Source: Clostridiales bacterium UBA1381
GTDB taxonomy: Bacteria; Bacillota; Clostridia; UBA1381
Length of the DNA stretch: 13,490 nucleotides
Assembly: GCA_002305435.1 (NCBI GenBank)
Contig: DBQZ01000118.1
Coordinates: 1 to 13,490, forward strand
Direction of reading: 5' to 3'
Position 1 is the stretch's first letter; each line of letters begins with the position of its first letter. The translations under genes were made by a program, and so were the position numbers. A model generated the notes under the pieces. The model did not search any database. It was not told the DNA's origin and saw only the letters and a list, made by a program, of their open reading frames with translations. Shown here one piece after another: positions 1-7,676 of this stretch.

Positions 1-103
1 TCTATCATGGCTAAATACAGCATTTTCAGCAGGCTGTCATTTGATATTTTATTATATATCATCTTTGAGGTGAAGTGTTTACACAAAATCTGGTGGGTGT
101 CTC
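1..103 (-). mobile_element. Possible decayed IS256-family element end with transposase C-terminal fragment
   Basis: Read on the minus strand, positions 62 to 1 encode MIYNKISNDSLLKMLYLAMI and run off the window. The stretch NDSLLKMLYLA resembles the C-terminal region of IS256/mutator-type transposases as I remember them. Just upstream, at 75-103, the minus strand reads GAGACACCC followed by a TTTTGTGTAAACAC segment, similar to the terminal inverted repeats of IS256 elements, which usually carry a TTGTGTAAA core. A terminal repeat only about 15 bases from a C-terminal-like coding piece implies that most of the transposase gene has been deleted. The rest of the element, if any, lies outside the window. 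This is recognition from memory on a short segment, so it is tentative. Confidence 0.35.
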
Positions 104-113
104 TAAATTATTT

Positions 114-134
114 AAGCCTAAAAATGGTAGGCTT
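114..134. repeat. Small inverted repeat (hairpin)
   Basis: AAGCCTA at 114-120 pairs with TAGGCTT at 128-134 around a 7-nt loop. On the plus strand it is followed by GGTTTTGTG, a weak T-rich tail, so it could be a feeble terminator. It lies just outside the putative insertion-sequence end. No gene can be assigned to it. Confidence 0.3.
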
Positions 135-183
135 GGTTTTGTGTGCTTAAAATTACTTCAAACAGTTAAATTTTATAGATAAG

Positions 184-220
184 TGAAAGAGTGAACCAAG
201 GAAGTAGGTTCACTCTTTCA
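184..220. terminator. Perfect 14-bp stem hairpin, possible terminator downstream of the GH4 gene
   Basis: TGAAAGAGTGAACC at 184-197 is exactly complementary to GGTTCACTCTTTCA at 207-220, with a 9-nt loop. It lies about 32 bases past the stop codon of the minus-strand GH4 gene, where a terminator or mRNA-end-protecting hairpin would be expected. Neither strand has a T-run immediately after the stem. On the plus strand the nearest is TTTTTT at 231-236, and on the minus strand the tail is CTTATCTATAAAATTT. It is therefore not a textbook intrinsic terminator and may instead stabilise the transcript end. Confidence 0.45.
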
Positions 221-251
221 TTATGGGATCTTTTTTATAGCCCCTTTTTGT

Positions 252-1643
252 TTACAGATCCCAACCCGGGAGATATTTTTTCGTATTTACAAGCATCTGT
301 CTAAGCAGCTCTTTTGCATCATCGTAGGATACCGTTACCAGCGGATCGTTTAAAAACGCCGTCAACAGACGGTCAAAATCCTTCTTTAAAACAGCTTCCA
401 GCGTTGTTTTGTGATTAGCAGAATGGCGGGCAACCATCGCCTGAACTTCATTATTCATCGATCCTGCATATAACGGAGTAACCCGTCCGCTTCTGAATAC
501 AGCATTCGTTTCCACAACAGCTCCCCGCCGTATCCCCTCAAGCTGGCCATAGTTTGGCAGGTTTACATTCGATACCAGCGTCCTATACCCCGCCAGAGCC
601 TGCATCATATGCACTCCTTCTTCACCGGTTCTGCGCAGCTTGAACTCTTCCTCGCCTGATACAAGCTTTCTGCTGCGTTCAAGACGCTTCTGTAAGTCCT
701 CTTTCCTCCATGCTACAGTCGTTAAGCCGAACATCCACGAGCGCACTGTTTCAGGATCTTTCAGATACATCTTCCCGTTCATAAACTCAGCCAAATGCCT
801 GTCGCCGGCTGCCGCTATTTCACCGTACCGTCTGAACAGGTCAAATTTCACCCTCTGAGCGCATGCAAACGTACTGTTCATCCAATGGTCTGACTCATCC
901 TTTATGTAACCGCTCTCATAGTATTTGCCAACAAACTGGCGGTAAAGCGGCATAAGATCCGCCATGCGGTAGCTTGCACGATTGAGCCACGTAAAATGGT
1001 TTATTCCCTGAACATTTACGTATATCTCATCACGTTTCACGTCTTTTATACCGTAAAGATCCTCTAACATCGCCGCCAATAACTCCTGCGTAGAGAAAAC
1101 CTCATGGCAACAGCCGAAAGCATTTATCTGCGGGAATATCTCATACAGCGTCTGTACGCAAAGCGTCATAGGATTAGTGTAGTTTATAACCCAAGCCTCG
1201 GGGCAGTATTCCCGTATCGCCTCAGCAAAGCCGACATACATCGGGATAGTTCTCGCTGCCCTTACCATGCCGCCCGGTCCGGCTGTATCGCCTACCGACT
1301 GATATATGCCGTATTTCTCCGGCAAATGAACATCCGATTCCATTTCATCAAACGTTCCCGGCAGAATGGACAAAACCACAAAATCAGCTCCCGTAAGAGC
1401 CTCCCCTATAGTATCCGCCGTTTCATACCGCCACTGCGATTTTGCTCCCTCAACTTCTCCCGCCTTGTTGCCTATAATCCTGTTTGCTTCAGCAGCTTCC
1501 TTATCAATATCATAAAGACGGACCGTTCCGCACAGCACATCCTGTGATGCCAGATCACTCATAAGCCCCCAAGCCCAGCCTCGCGAGCCTCCGCCTATAT
1601 ATGCAATAACAACATCTTCCGCCTTGTTTTCATAGAATCTCAT
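252..1643 (-). CDS. Glycoside hydrolase family 4 enzyme (CHEV subgroup; alpha-glucosidase or alpha-galacturonidase type)
   Basis: Predicted cytoplasmic NAD+- and metal-dependent glycosidase of family GH4, which cleaves by a redox-elimination mechanism. Residue numbers count from an upstream TTG at 1649. The N-terminal dinucleotide-binding glycine motif YIGGGSRGW is at about 17-25, the INYTNP motif at 155-160, the cysteine motif CHEV at 181-184 and GINHF at 215-219. In GH4 the four residues at the catalytic cysteine correlate with substrate. CHE(I/V) is found in alpha-glucosidases and in Bacillus LplD, an alpha-galacturonidase, so the exact substrate stays open. The ATG at 1643 is preferred because AGGAG lies 7-8 bases upstream; the TTG at 1649 would sit almost on that site. 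At about 463 residues the protein is full length for the family. No sugar transporter is adjacent, and a promoter upstream suggests independent expression. Confidence 0.88.
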   Translation of the reverse strand: MRFYENKAEDVVIAYIGGGSRGWAWGLMSDLASQDVLCGTVRLYDIDKEAAEANRIIGNKAGEVEGAKSQWRYETADTIGEALTGADFVVLSILPGTFDEMESDVHLPEKYGIYQSVGDTAGPGGMVRAARTIPMYVGFAEAIREYCPEAWVINYTNPMTLCVQTLYEIFPQINAFGCCHEVFSTQELLAAMLEDLYGIKDVKRDEIYVNVQGINHFTWLNRASYRMADLMPLYRQFVGKYYESGYIKDESDHWMNSTFACAQRVKFDLFRRYGEIAAAGDRHLAEFMNGKMYLKDPETVRSWMFGLTTVAWRKEDLQKRLERSRKLVSGEEEFKLRRTGEEGVHMMQALAGYRTLVSNVNLPNYGQLEGIRRGAVVETNAVFRSGRVTPLYAGSMNNEVQAMVARHSANHKTTLEAVLKKDFDRLLTAFLNDPLVTVSYDDAKELLRQMLVNTKKYLPGWDL

Positions 1644-1686
1644 TTGCAATTCTCCTCTCCGGGCAATTTTAAACCCTTTTGCTATG

Positions 1687-1715
1687 ATATTACCACCACT
1701 GCTTTAAAAATACAA
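1687..1715 (-). promoter_or_regulatory. Candidate sigma-A promoter for the GH4 gene
   Basis: On the minus strand, TTGTAT (1710-1715) and TAATAT (1687-1692) are separated by exactly 17 bases, and TGG precedes the -10, making it an extended -10 element. The expected start is near 1680, about 37 bases before the ATG. It lies in the 114-bp gap after the membrane protein gene, which has no clear terminator, so read-through from the ychF operon also remains possible. Confidence 0.5.
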
Positions 1716-1757
1716 TCGTTTTTTTGCTTATAATACTCATTTTATCAACGGATATTG

Positions 1758-3020
1758 CTACATGATCTGTCCGCCGTTTAAGTATAACAGCAGATACATC
1801 AAGAACACCGCCGCCCAGATAAGCGCCAATACTATCCCCACTGCCCTGTATCTGCGTGCTATCTGCGCAGTAACAATGAACATCGGTACTATACACGAAA
1901 AATATCTTCCTATACTTATCGGCCACGAAAGCGACAAGTTCATAAAATAGTATATTATAAAATATACCGTGTAGATACTCCTTGCGGTTCTAAGGCTTAT
2001 AAACATCGTGACGAATCCATACGCCATCAACAAAACCCCTGGCAGAGCCATCGTCAAGAAAACACTGCTCTCCGGAATCCTAAGTTCAGTTATAATGACG
2101 CTTACAGTTTCCGTAAATGGCTGGGAATGTTGTGACCAGTATTTCTCCTCCAGCCGCAGAAAGTCAAGCGGGTTTCCCGTAACACGCCAGTTCATCACCA
2201 AATACACAACAGTGCCAAGCGGTATTAGCAGTATCCAAAGATATTTCACGATATATCCCATCCTCTTCGGAAAATCCTTGAAAATACGGTAATACTGAGC
2301 AAACTCCACTGCTGCCGTCACTGCCAAAAACACGCCAAGCGTCCTCGTAAGCGCTGCTCCAAAGCCAAATACGCCTGCCAAAAACCAGTTATGCCTTCTT
2401 GTAAAATACAGGCACGCTGATGACATCAGCAAAAACGTACTCTCGTTCATTCCGGCTCCGAAGAAAAACGAAAACGGGAAAATACTCAAAAACATCAGCG
2501 ATACTGCTGCCGTTTTCCTTCCCCAGTCAAAGCATATCAGCCTGTACAAAAACCCGCAGGCAGCCGCAAAGGAAAAAAAGGATACCAAAAGCAGTGATAC
2601 CAGCATATTCCCCACAAATACATCAAGCCCCCGTGCCAGAAGCGGGTATAACGGAAGGAACACAACAGTGGAGAAATCGCCGTCAATCTGAAAAAATGTA
2701 TAGCCTCCCTTGGCTATCCTCATATAGTTATTAACATCCCACTGACGCCACGAATCAAGAGCATTATCCCACGATCCTATGTCTATGCAGTGTAACCACG
2801 TCCCCAAAACATAGACTGCAAGCCTGAATAAAAGCGCAGATGCCATTACTGCAAACACTTCCCTATTCGCAGGTATAACCCCTTTAGGTTTCGGGTTCCT
2901 CCTAAAGAGCGGAGATCTCCTAAAAACAGCCGCTCCGGAATTTCCCAATACCTGCAATACAGTAACACCCACCAGTATAACGGCTGCTATTCCTGATGCC
3001 GTCTGCAATACTGTAACCAA
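1758..3020 (-). CDS. Gpi18/PIG-V-like polytopic membrane glycosyltransferase (GT-C type)
   Basis: This 420-residue protein is rich in membrane segments, with hydrophobic stretches near 5-24, 56-73, 137-160, 171-188, 212-240, 258-276, 318-342, 348-368, 373-386 and 393-413. After the first conserved hydrophobic segment it carries WRQWDVNNYMRIAKGGY (about 91-107) and then VFLPLYPLLAR (120-130). Both match the WD...Y...GY and FFPLYPLL patterns of the Gpi18/PIG-V mannosyltransferase family, and FPFSFFFGAGMNES (181-194) fits the next conserved block. The likely acceptor/donor pair is a lipid-linked glycan and a polyprenyl-phosphate sugar; bacterial substrates are inferred, not shown. The start is a TTG at 3020 with GAGAGGAAG just upstream. 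The first internal ATG (residue 59) would remove the first membrane segment. It follows the preceding gene by 13 bases, suggesting co-transcription. Confidence 0.7.
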   Translation of the reverse strand: MVTVLQTASGIAAVILVGVTVLQVLGNSGAAVFRRSPLFRRNPKPKGVIPANREVFAVMASALLFRLAVYVLGTWLHCIDIGSWDNALDSWRQWDVNNYMRIAKGGYTFFQIDGDFSTVVFLPLYPLLARGLDVFVGNMLVSLLLVSFFSFAAACGFLYRLICFDWGRKTAAVSLMFLSIFPFSFFFGAGMNESTFLLMSSACLYFTRRHNWFLAGVFGFGAALTRTLGVFLAVTAAVEFAQYYRIFKDFPKRMGYIVKYLWILLIPLGTVVYLVMNWRVTGNPLDFLRLEEKYWSQHSQPFTETVSVIITELRIPESSVFLTMALPGVLLMAYGFVTMFISLRTARSIYTVYFIIYYFMNLSLSWPISIGRYFSCIVPMFIVTAQIARRYRAVGIVLALIWAAVFLMYLLLYLNGGQIM

Positions 3021-3033
3021 AGCTTTCTTCCTC

Positions 3034-4254
3034 TCAGCAATAATAGCTCAGCGCACCGCCGATATTAAGCGCCAGTCCAAATACCATCACCGGATATAAC
3101 AGTCTGTGCGACTTCGGATGTGCAAGCAATATCCCCAAAAATGCCAGCGGCAAAATATCGTTCGTGTAACGGTTACCGAAATGGCTGCCACCCATAGTCT
3201 TGTGCAAGGCTATAAACACCAGCTCCGCTGCCGCTATAACCAATATGCCTGCTATGAGCAGCTTATCGCATTTTTCCTCCCGCACAAATGCCGCTATAGA
3301 ATACACCAGCCAAACAATAAATATAGGACTTACTATGAACATATTCGTCCCGTCGTATTCCTGAAACACCAACTCGCCGTGTTCCCCTACCTCCGGCAGC
3401 CTTATAAGCGACCAGAGATTCTGTGCAAGATAGCTTATATGAAACTGCCCATATTCGCTTCTTGTAAATTCCGGCAGGTAATTATGGCCGAACTCCGCTA
3501 TCGAACCAAAACGGGCGTAATTAAGCCACATATATACGCCGGCGACCATAAGCGCCCCTATGCACCACCATATGCGCTTTTTTATCATATCCCAGAATGT
3601 CATACCCTCCTGAGACATCCCCGAATATAATATGTATAAAATTATAGGCAGATACAATACCTGAAACGGCCGGCAGCCGACAGCACACGCCCAGAAAAAC
3701 AACGACCAGCCGCCTTTCCCCGAAAGCGCATAATATATCGCCATCATAGACAGGGCAAACGCCATATTCTGTGCCACAAACCATACCCACGGCGTTACAC
3801 ATACGAAAAGCAGGTTTGACGAAAGCGTTACAGCCACCGTCCACAACACGGATTTTGTGCCTTTTATACCGAAGTAATGCAGCGTTTTCACACAGTATAT
3901 TCCACCTATAAATGCAAAAGCCAAAGATATAAAACCGTCATGGAAATATCCCTTAAAAATAGCCACAAACGGCAGATATACTATCGACGGAAACGGCGGA
4001 AAGCTCACATAATACTTTCCATCACGTATTGCCAGCTCCAAATGCGGATAATCCCGTCCCAGATCGAGGCTCCCCGAAAGCCATGCCCTCGTCTGCAAAA
4101 CGTAGCTGTTATAGTTATTGTCCACCCACGGCCACTGTCCCGAAAATATCCACACGACCATATAAGCTGCAAGCATACAAAAACATACTGTCAGGCAGTC
4201 CCTTACTATGGTTTTCTGCCCAAATGCGGACAACGGTTTAAAAAGCTCTTTCAT
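3034..4254 (-). CDS. Polytopic membrane protein, GT-C-like glycosyltransferase
   Basis: 406 residues with about ten hydrophobic segments. The first luminal-type loop carries WPWVDNNYNSYVLQ (41-54) and, further on, DGKYYVSFPPFPSIVYLPF (78-96). Acidic residues and aromatic/proline patches just after the first membrane helix are typical of GT-C enzymes that use polyprenyl-phosphate sugars. GCRPFQVLYLP (193-203) and GSHFGNRYTNDILPL (356-370) also resemble blocks recurring in GT-C families (the latter like G.RYL.D..P). I cannot assign a named family or substrate. The ATG at 4254 has a G-rich ribosome site (GGGGG) 8-12 bases upstream. It is 13 bases from the ychF stop and 13 bases from the next membrane protein gene, so the three probably form one transcript. 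The two membrane proteins probably act in the same cell-surface glycan pathway. Confidence 0.6.
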   Translation of the reverse strand: MKELFKPLSAFGQKTIVRDCLTVCFCMLAAYMVVWIFSGQWPWVDNNYNSYVLQTRAWLSGSLDLGRDYPHLELAIRDGKYYVSFPPFPSIVYLPFVAIFKGYFHDGFISLAFAFIGGIYCVKTLHYFGIKGTKSVLWTVAVTLSSNLLFVCVTPWVWFVAQNMAFALSMMAIYYALSGKGGWSLFFWACAVGCRPFQVLYLPIILYILYSGMSQEGMTFWDMIKKRIWWCIGALMVAGVYMWLNYARFGSIAEFGHNYLPEFTRSEYGQFHISYLAQNLWSLIRLPEVGEHGELVFQEYDGTNMFIVSPIFIVWLVYSIAAFVREEKCDKLLIAGILVIAAAELVFIALHKTMGGSHFGNRYTNDILPLAFLGILLAHPKSHRLLYPVMVFGLALNIGGALSYYC

Positions 4255-4267
4255 GAATATACCCCCA

Positions 4268-5362
4268 TTATACGTTAAAGCGGAAAAGCACTACATCTCC
4301 GTCCTGCATCACGTAATCCTTGCCCTCGGAACGCACCAGTCCCTTTTCTTTTGCCGCCGCCATTGAACCGCAGCTTACAAGCTCCTCATACGGAACAACC
4401 TCCGCCCGTATAAAGCCTCTCTCAAAATCACTGTGGATCTTGCCTGCCGCCTGTGGGGCCTTTGTCCCCTTTGTTATAGTCCACGCTCTTACCTCGGGTT
4501 CTCCCGCCGTGAGATAGCTTATCAAGCCCAGAAGCGTGTAGCTTGCCCGTATCAGGCGGTCAAGCCCGGATTCGCTCATGCCCAAATCCTCCAAAAACGC
4601 CGCTTTCTCCTCCGGATCAAGCTGAGCTATTTCCTCTTCGATTCTCGCTGATACCGGCATTACCTGTGAGTTCTCCGATGCGGCAAACTCTCTTACCTTT
4701 TGCACGTACGGGTTATCGTCTATGCCCTTTGAAAAATCATCCTCGGCAACATTTGCCGCATAGATAACCGGCTTTCTCGATATTAAAGCCACCTCGTCGA
4801 GTATTTTTCCTTCATCCTCGTTCACCTCAAATGAACGTGCGGACTTTCCCTCTTCAAGATGGGCTTTTAGCCTTTCGAGCATATCAAGCTCTGCTGCCAA
4901 GCTCTTATCGCCTTTCATGGCTTTTTTCGTCCTGTCGATACGTCTGTCCAATATTTCTATATCTGAGAGGATAAGCTCCAGATTTATCGTTTCAATATCA
5001 CGTATAGGATCTATCGTCCCCTCAACGTGAGTTATATTGCTGTCCTCGAAACAGCGCACAACGTGAACTATTGCATCCACCTCACGGATATGGGAGAGGA
5101 ATTTATTCCCCAGTCCTTCGCCCTTGCTTGCGCCCTTTACAAGGCCTGCAATATCGACAAACTCAATATATGCACGTGTAACCTTCTTCGGTTTATACAT
5201 CTCAGCAAGCCGGTCTATGCGCTTGTCCGGCACGTCAACTATACCGATGTTCGGTTCTATTGTGCAGAACGGATAATTTGCCGATTCGGCTCCGGCTTGG
5301 GTTATAGCGTTAAACAGTGTGGATTTGCCGACATTCGGCAGTCCTACGATTCCTAATTTCAT
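4268..5362 (-). CDS. ychF: Redox-regulated Obg-like ATPase YchF
   Basis: 364 residues, the usual length for YchF, an Obg-family P-loop protein that prefers ATP to GTP and associates with ribosomes. Visible motifs are the Walker A/G1 GLPNVGKST at 7-15, G3 DIAGLVKGAS at 70-79, and the altered G4 motif NVAE at 204-207, whose glutamate replaces the usual aspartate and explains ATP preference. A helical insertion spans about 125-200, and a TGS domain at about 281-364 ends with the family-typical FRFNV. Cys33 in the NYPFCTIEPN segment is near the redox-sensing cysteine of the E. coli protein. The ATG at 5362 is preceded by GGAAGG about 9 bases away. It leads a probable three-gene minus-strand operon from a strong promoter at 5422-5450. 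Confidence 0.97.
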   Translation of the reverse strand: MKLGIVGLPNVGKSTLFNAITQAGAESANYPFCTIEPNIGIVDVPDKRIDRLAEMYKPKKVTRAYIEFVDIAGLVKGASKGEGLGNKFLSHIREVDAIVHVVRCFEDSNITHVEGTIDPIRDIETINLELILSDIEILDRRIDRTKKAMKGDKSLAAELDMLERLKAHLEEGKSARSFEVNEDEGKILDEVALISRKPVIYAANVAEDDFSKGIDDNPYVQKVREFAASENSQVMPVSARIEEEIAQLDPEEKAAFLEDLGMSESGLDRLIRASYTLLGLISYLTAGEPEVRAWTITKGTKAPQAAGKIHSDFERGFIRAEVVPYEELVSCGSMAAAKEKGLVRSEGKDYVMQDGDVVLFRFNV

Positions 5363-5421
5363 TGCTTTCTACCTTCCTTTATGGATAGTTTAGTGAATAA
5401 TTGTAAATTTAGTATGAATTT

Positions 5422-5450
5422 ATTATACAACAAGAAAAGATTTTTATCAA
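5422..5450 (-). promoter_or_regulatory. Strong sigma-A promoter for the ychF operon
   Basis: On the minus strand, TTGATA (5445-5450) and a perfect TATAAT (5422-5427) are separated by exactly 17 bases. Transcription would start near 5415, giving a leader of about 50 bases before the ychF ATG. It is divergent from the response-regulator promoter, with the two -35 regions only 4 bases apart. Confidence 0.8.
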
Positions 5451-5454
5451 CCCC

Positions 5455-5483
5455 TTTTCTTTTTTTATTTTTTATGCTATAAT
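5455..5483 (+). promoter_or_regulatory. Extended -10 promoter for the two-component operon
   Basis: TATAAT at 5478-5483 is preceded by TGC, making a perfect extended -10. The -35 position 17 bases upstream (5455-5460, TTTTCT) is weak, in a T-rich tract. The expected start is near 5490. The short leader contains a 5-bp hairpin (TTCGG at 5497-5501 with CCGAA at 5507-5511) directly before the strong ribosome site AGGAGG at 5514-5519. Confidence 0.65.
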
Positions 5484-5527
5484 TTTATTAAGGAAATTCG
5501 GTACACCCGAAAAAGGAGGATAAATTT

Positions 5528-6214
5528 ATGGCAAACAACAAGGTTCTCGTCGTTGACGACGATGCTAATATCGCAGACATAATCCGTATGTATCTTGAAA
5601 AAGAGGGCTACGAGGTAACTACAGCCCAAAACGGCGTTAAAGCCCTGGAAGCATTCCGTGAGGAAGCCCCCTCAATCGTGCTTCTGGATATAATGATGCC
5701 GGAAATGGACGGCTGGCAGGTATGCCGTGAAATACGGCGTATAAGCAATATCCCAATAATCATGCTCACAGCCAAAGGGGAGACGTTCGACAAGGTTCTT
5801 GGCCTTGAGCTGGGCGCAGACGACTATATCGTAAAGCCGTTTGAAACAAAAGAGCTGGTCGCACGTGTAAAAGCCGTCTTAAGACGTTCGGAAACAAAGG
5901 ATTCCGGGGCTATGAAAGAAATTGTCTACCCCAACCTTACTATAAACCTTTCAAACTACGAATTGAAGCTTGCGGGAAAAATAGTTGAAGTTCCGCCGAA
6001 AGAGCTGGAGCTTTTGTATTTTCTCGCTTCAAACCCCAACCGTGTTTTCACACGCGAGCAGCTTTTGGAGGAGGTTTGGGGATTCGACTATTTCGGCGAT
6101 TCCCGAACGGTAGATGTTCATATAAAACGTCTGCGTGAAAAGCTCGAGGGCGTTGAGGGCACATGGCAGCTTAAGACTGTCTGGGGAGTCGGCTACAAAT
6201 TCGAGGTGAGGTAA
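5528..6214 (+). CDS. OmpR/PhoB-family response regulator
   Basis: 228-residue two-domain response regulator. The receiver domain (about 4-120) has the acidic pocket D10-D11-D12, phosphoacceptor Asp54 in VLLDIMMPEMDGW, the switch threonine T81 (TAK) and Lys103 in KPF. A winged-helix DNA-binding domain follows (about 132-227), with the recognition-helix segment SRTVDVHIKRLREKL typical of the OmpR class and the final WGVGYKF wing. It would be phosphorylated by the kinase encoded one base downstream and then bind promoter DNA. The start ATG has AGGAGG 8 bases upstream, one of the strongest ribosome sites in the window. The target genes are unknown. Nothing nearby identifies the stimulus. Confidence 0.95.
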   Translation: MANNKVLVVDDDANIADIIRMYLEKEGYEVTTAQNGVKALEAFREEAPSIVLLDIMMPEMDGWQVCREIRRISNIPIIMLTAKGETFDKVLGLELGADDYIVKPFETKELVARVKAVLRRSETKDSGAMKEIVYPNLTINLSNYELKLAGKIVEVPPKELELLYFLASNPNRVFTREQLLEEVWGFDYFGDSRTVDVHIKRLREKLEGVEGTWQLKTVWGVGYKFEVR

Positions 6215-6215
6215 A

Positions 6216-7637
6216 TTGTTCAAATCAATCTTTGAAAGACTGTTCTGGACAAACACTGTTATGCTTTTGATAGTAACGATATCGATCGGAGCTATCTTGA
6301 TTGCTTTTGTAAATAACAGCGTCACCGATACGCAGTACAATGAAATACTTAAAATCAGCCGTGACTTGGAATACCGCAGCGCTATGATGCAGTCGGAGGG
6401 GGCTACCGACCCCCGCGCCCGCACAGCATTTAAGCAGGTGCTCCAGATGTGGGCGGAATACGCCAATGCCGACATAGTGATCTCAAACCTTGACGGCGAC
6501 ATTACAGAGTCTACAATCACTATAGATTCCCTGCCTCAGGAATATCTTGATGAGATAAAAAACGGTGAATCCTTCAAAGAGCGTGATGATTTCGGCGGAT
6601 TTTACGACTCTAATGTATATGTTATCGGCATTCCTATTTCCTATAACGGGGAAATTGTCGGAGGGATGTTCTTTAACACCCCACTTCCCCAGCTTCGTCA
6701 GGTTGTCACGGAAATGTTTTTGATGTTCTTATTCGCCGCTTCATTTGCCATAGCTGTGGCATTTATACTGGTATACCGTCAGTCAAAGGCAATATCACAG
6801 CCAATATCGCAGATAAATTCGGCCGTTCGTGATATTGCCGCAGGTGATTTCACAAAGCGGGTAACGGTTAACAGCGTAGATGAGCTCGGTCAACTGGCGT
6901 CAAGCTTCAATTTCATGGCGGATTCCATAGAAAAGCTTGAAAACAACCGCAACGAATTCATTTCTAACGTATCCCACGAATTAAGAACGCCAATGACCAG
7001 TATCTCCGGCTTTATCCAAGGTATCCTCGACCACACGATACCGCCGGAAAAAGAGGAAACCTACCTTTCAATAGTGCTTGATGAAACACATCGCCTGACA
7101 AGAATGGTAAACGATCTTTTGGAGATGTCGAAGATGTCCTCAAGTGAATACCGGCTTGATATAACCGATTTTGACTTGAACGAGCTTGTCCGTCTGTGTA
7201 TAATACAGCTGGAAAGCCGCATATCGGAAAAAGACCTTGACCTTGATGTGGATTTCTCCCAGGACAGCCTTATTGTCCTTGCCGACAAGGACTCCATACG
7301 GCGGGTGCTGATAAATCTTATGGATAATGCAATAAAATTCAGCTACCCCAAAACGGTTATTTCCATTAAAACATGGGTTGAAGCAAAGAAAGCATATTTT
7401 TCCATTGGCAATTTTGGAGACGGCATCGACAGCGCAGACCTCAGCAACGTGTTTGAACGATTCTATAAAACCGACAAATCCCGCACACGTGACAAAACCG
7501 GCGCCGGTCTGGGGCTTTCAATGGTGAAGAACATACTTGTGCTTCATAAACAGTCCATATGGGTAGAAAGCGACTATGCAAAGGACGGCACAAACATTAA
7601 GTTTACGAAATTCACATTTACGCTTGAAAGACAGTGA
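6216..7637 (+). CDS. HAMP-domain sensor histidine kinase
   Basis: 473-residue membrane sensor kinase, partner of the preceding response regulator. A first membrane helix (about 12-33) is followed by an extracytoplasmic domain of about 130 residues (34-165; the FGGFYDSNVYVIGIPISYNG part resembles PAS/Cache-like folds) and a second helix (about 167-187). Then come HAMP (188-240), the dimerisation/phosphoacceptor domain with His254 in SHELRTP, and the ATPase domain with N-box N367/N371, G1 segment GNFGDG at 398-403, F-box FERFYKTDKSR and G2 box GAGLGLS at 429-435. The G1 box has Asn399 where Asp is more usual. The start is a TTG at 6216, one base after the regulator stop, with GAGGTGAGG overlapping the end of the upstream gene, which implies translational coupling. 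Confidence 0.93.
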   Translation: MFKSIFERLFWTNTVMLLIVTISIGAILIAFVNNSVTDTQYNEILKISRDLEYRSAMMQSEGATDPRARTAFKQVLQMWAEYANADIVISNLDGDITESTITIDSLPQEYLDEIKNGESFKERDDFGGFYDSNVYVIGIPISYNGEIVGGMFFNTPLPQLRQVVTEMFLMFLFAASFAIAVAFILVYRQSKAISQPISQINSAVRDIAAGDFTKRVTVNSVDELGQLASSFNFMADSIEKLENNRNEFISNVSHELRTPMTSISGFIQGILDHTIPPEKEETYLSIVLDETHRLTRMVNDLLEMSKMSSSEYRLDITDFDLNELVRLCIIQLESRISEKDLDLDVDFSQDSLIVLADKDSIRRVLINLMDNAIKFSYPKTVISIKTWVEAKKAYFSIGNFGDGIDSADLSNVFERFYKTDKSRTRDKTGAGLGLSMVKNILVLHKQSIWVESDYAKDGTNIKFTKFTFTLERQ

Positions 7638-7676
7638 AATGCTTTTTGTCTATGTTTTGTAATAGAATATAAGTAT

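Noticed and set aside
1..150. Plus-strand open frame of about 49 codons from the window edge
   Set aside because: Short, low-complexity, and it crosses the putative insertion-sequence end; the minus-strand reading looks more meaningful.
1104..1547. Long plus-strand open frame opposite the GH4 gene
   Set aside because: Antisense shadow of a well-supported family gene; no ribosome site and no recognisable protein features.
3106..3630. 174-codon plus-strand frame opposite the GT-C-like gene
   Set aside because: Composition is a reverse shadow of the membrane protein; no start signals or family resemblance.
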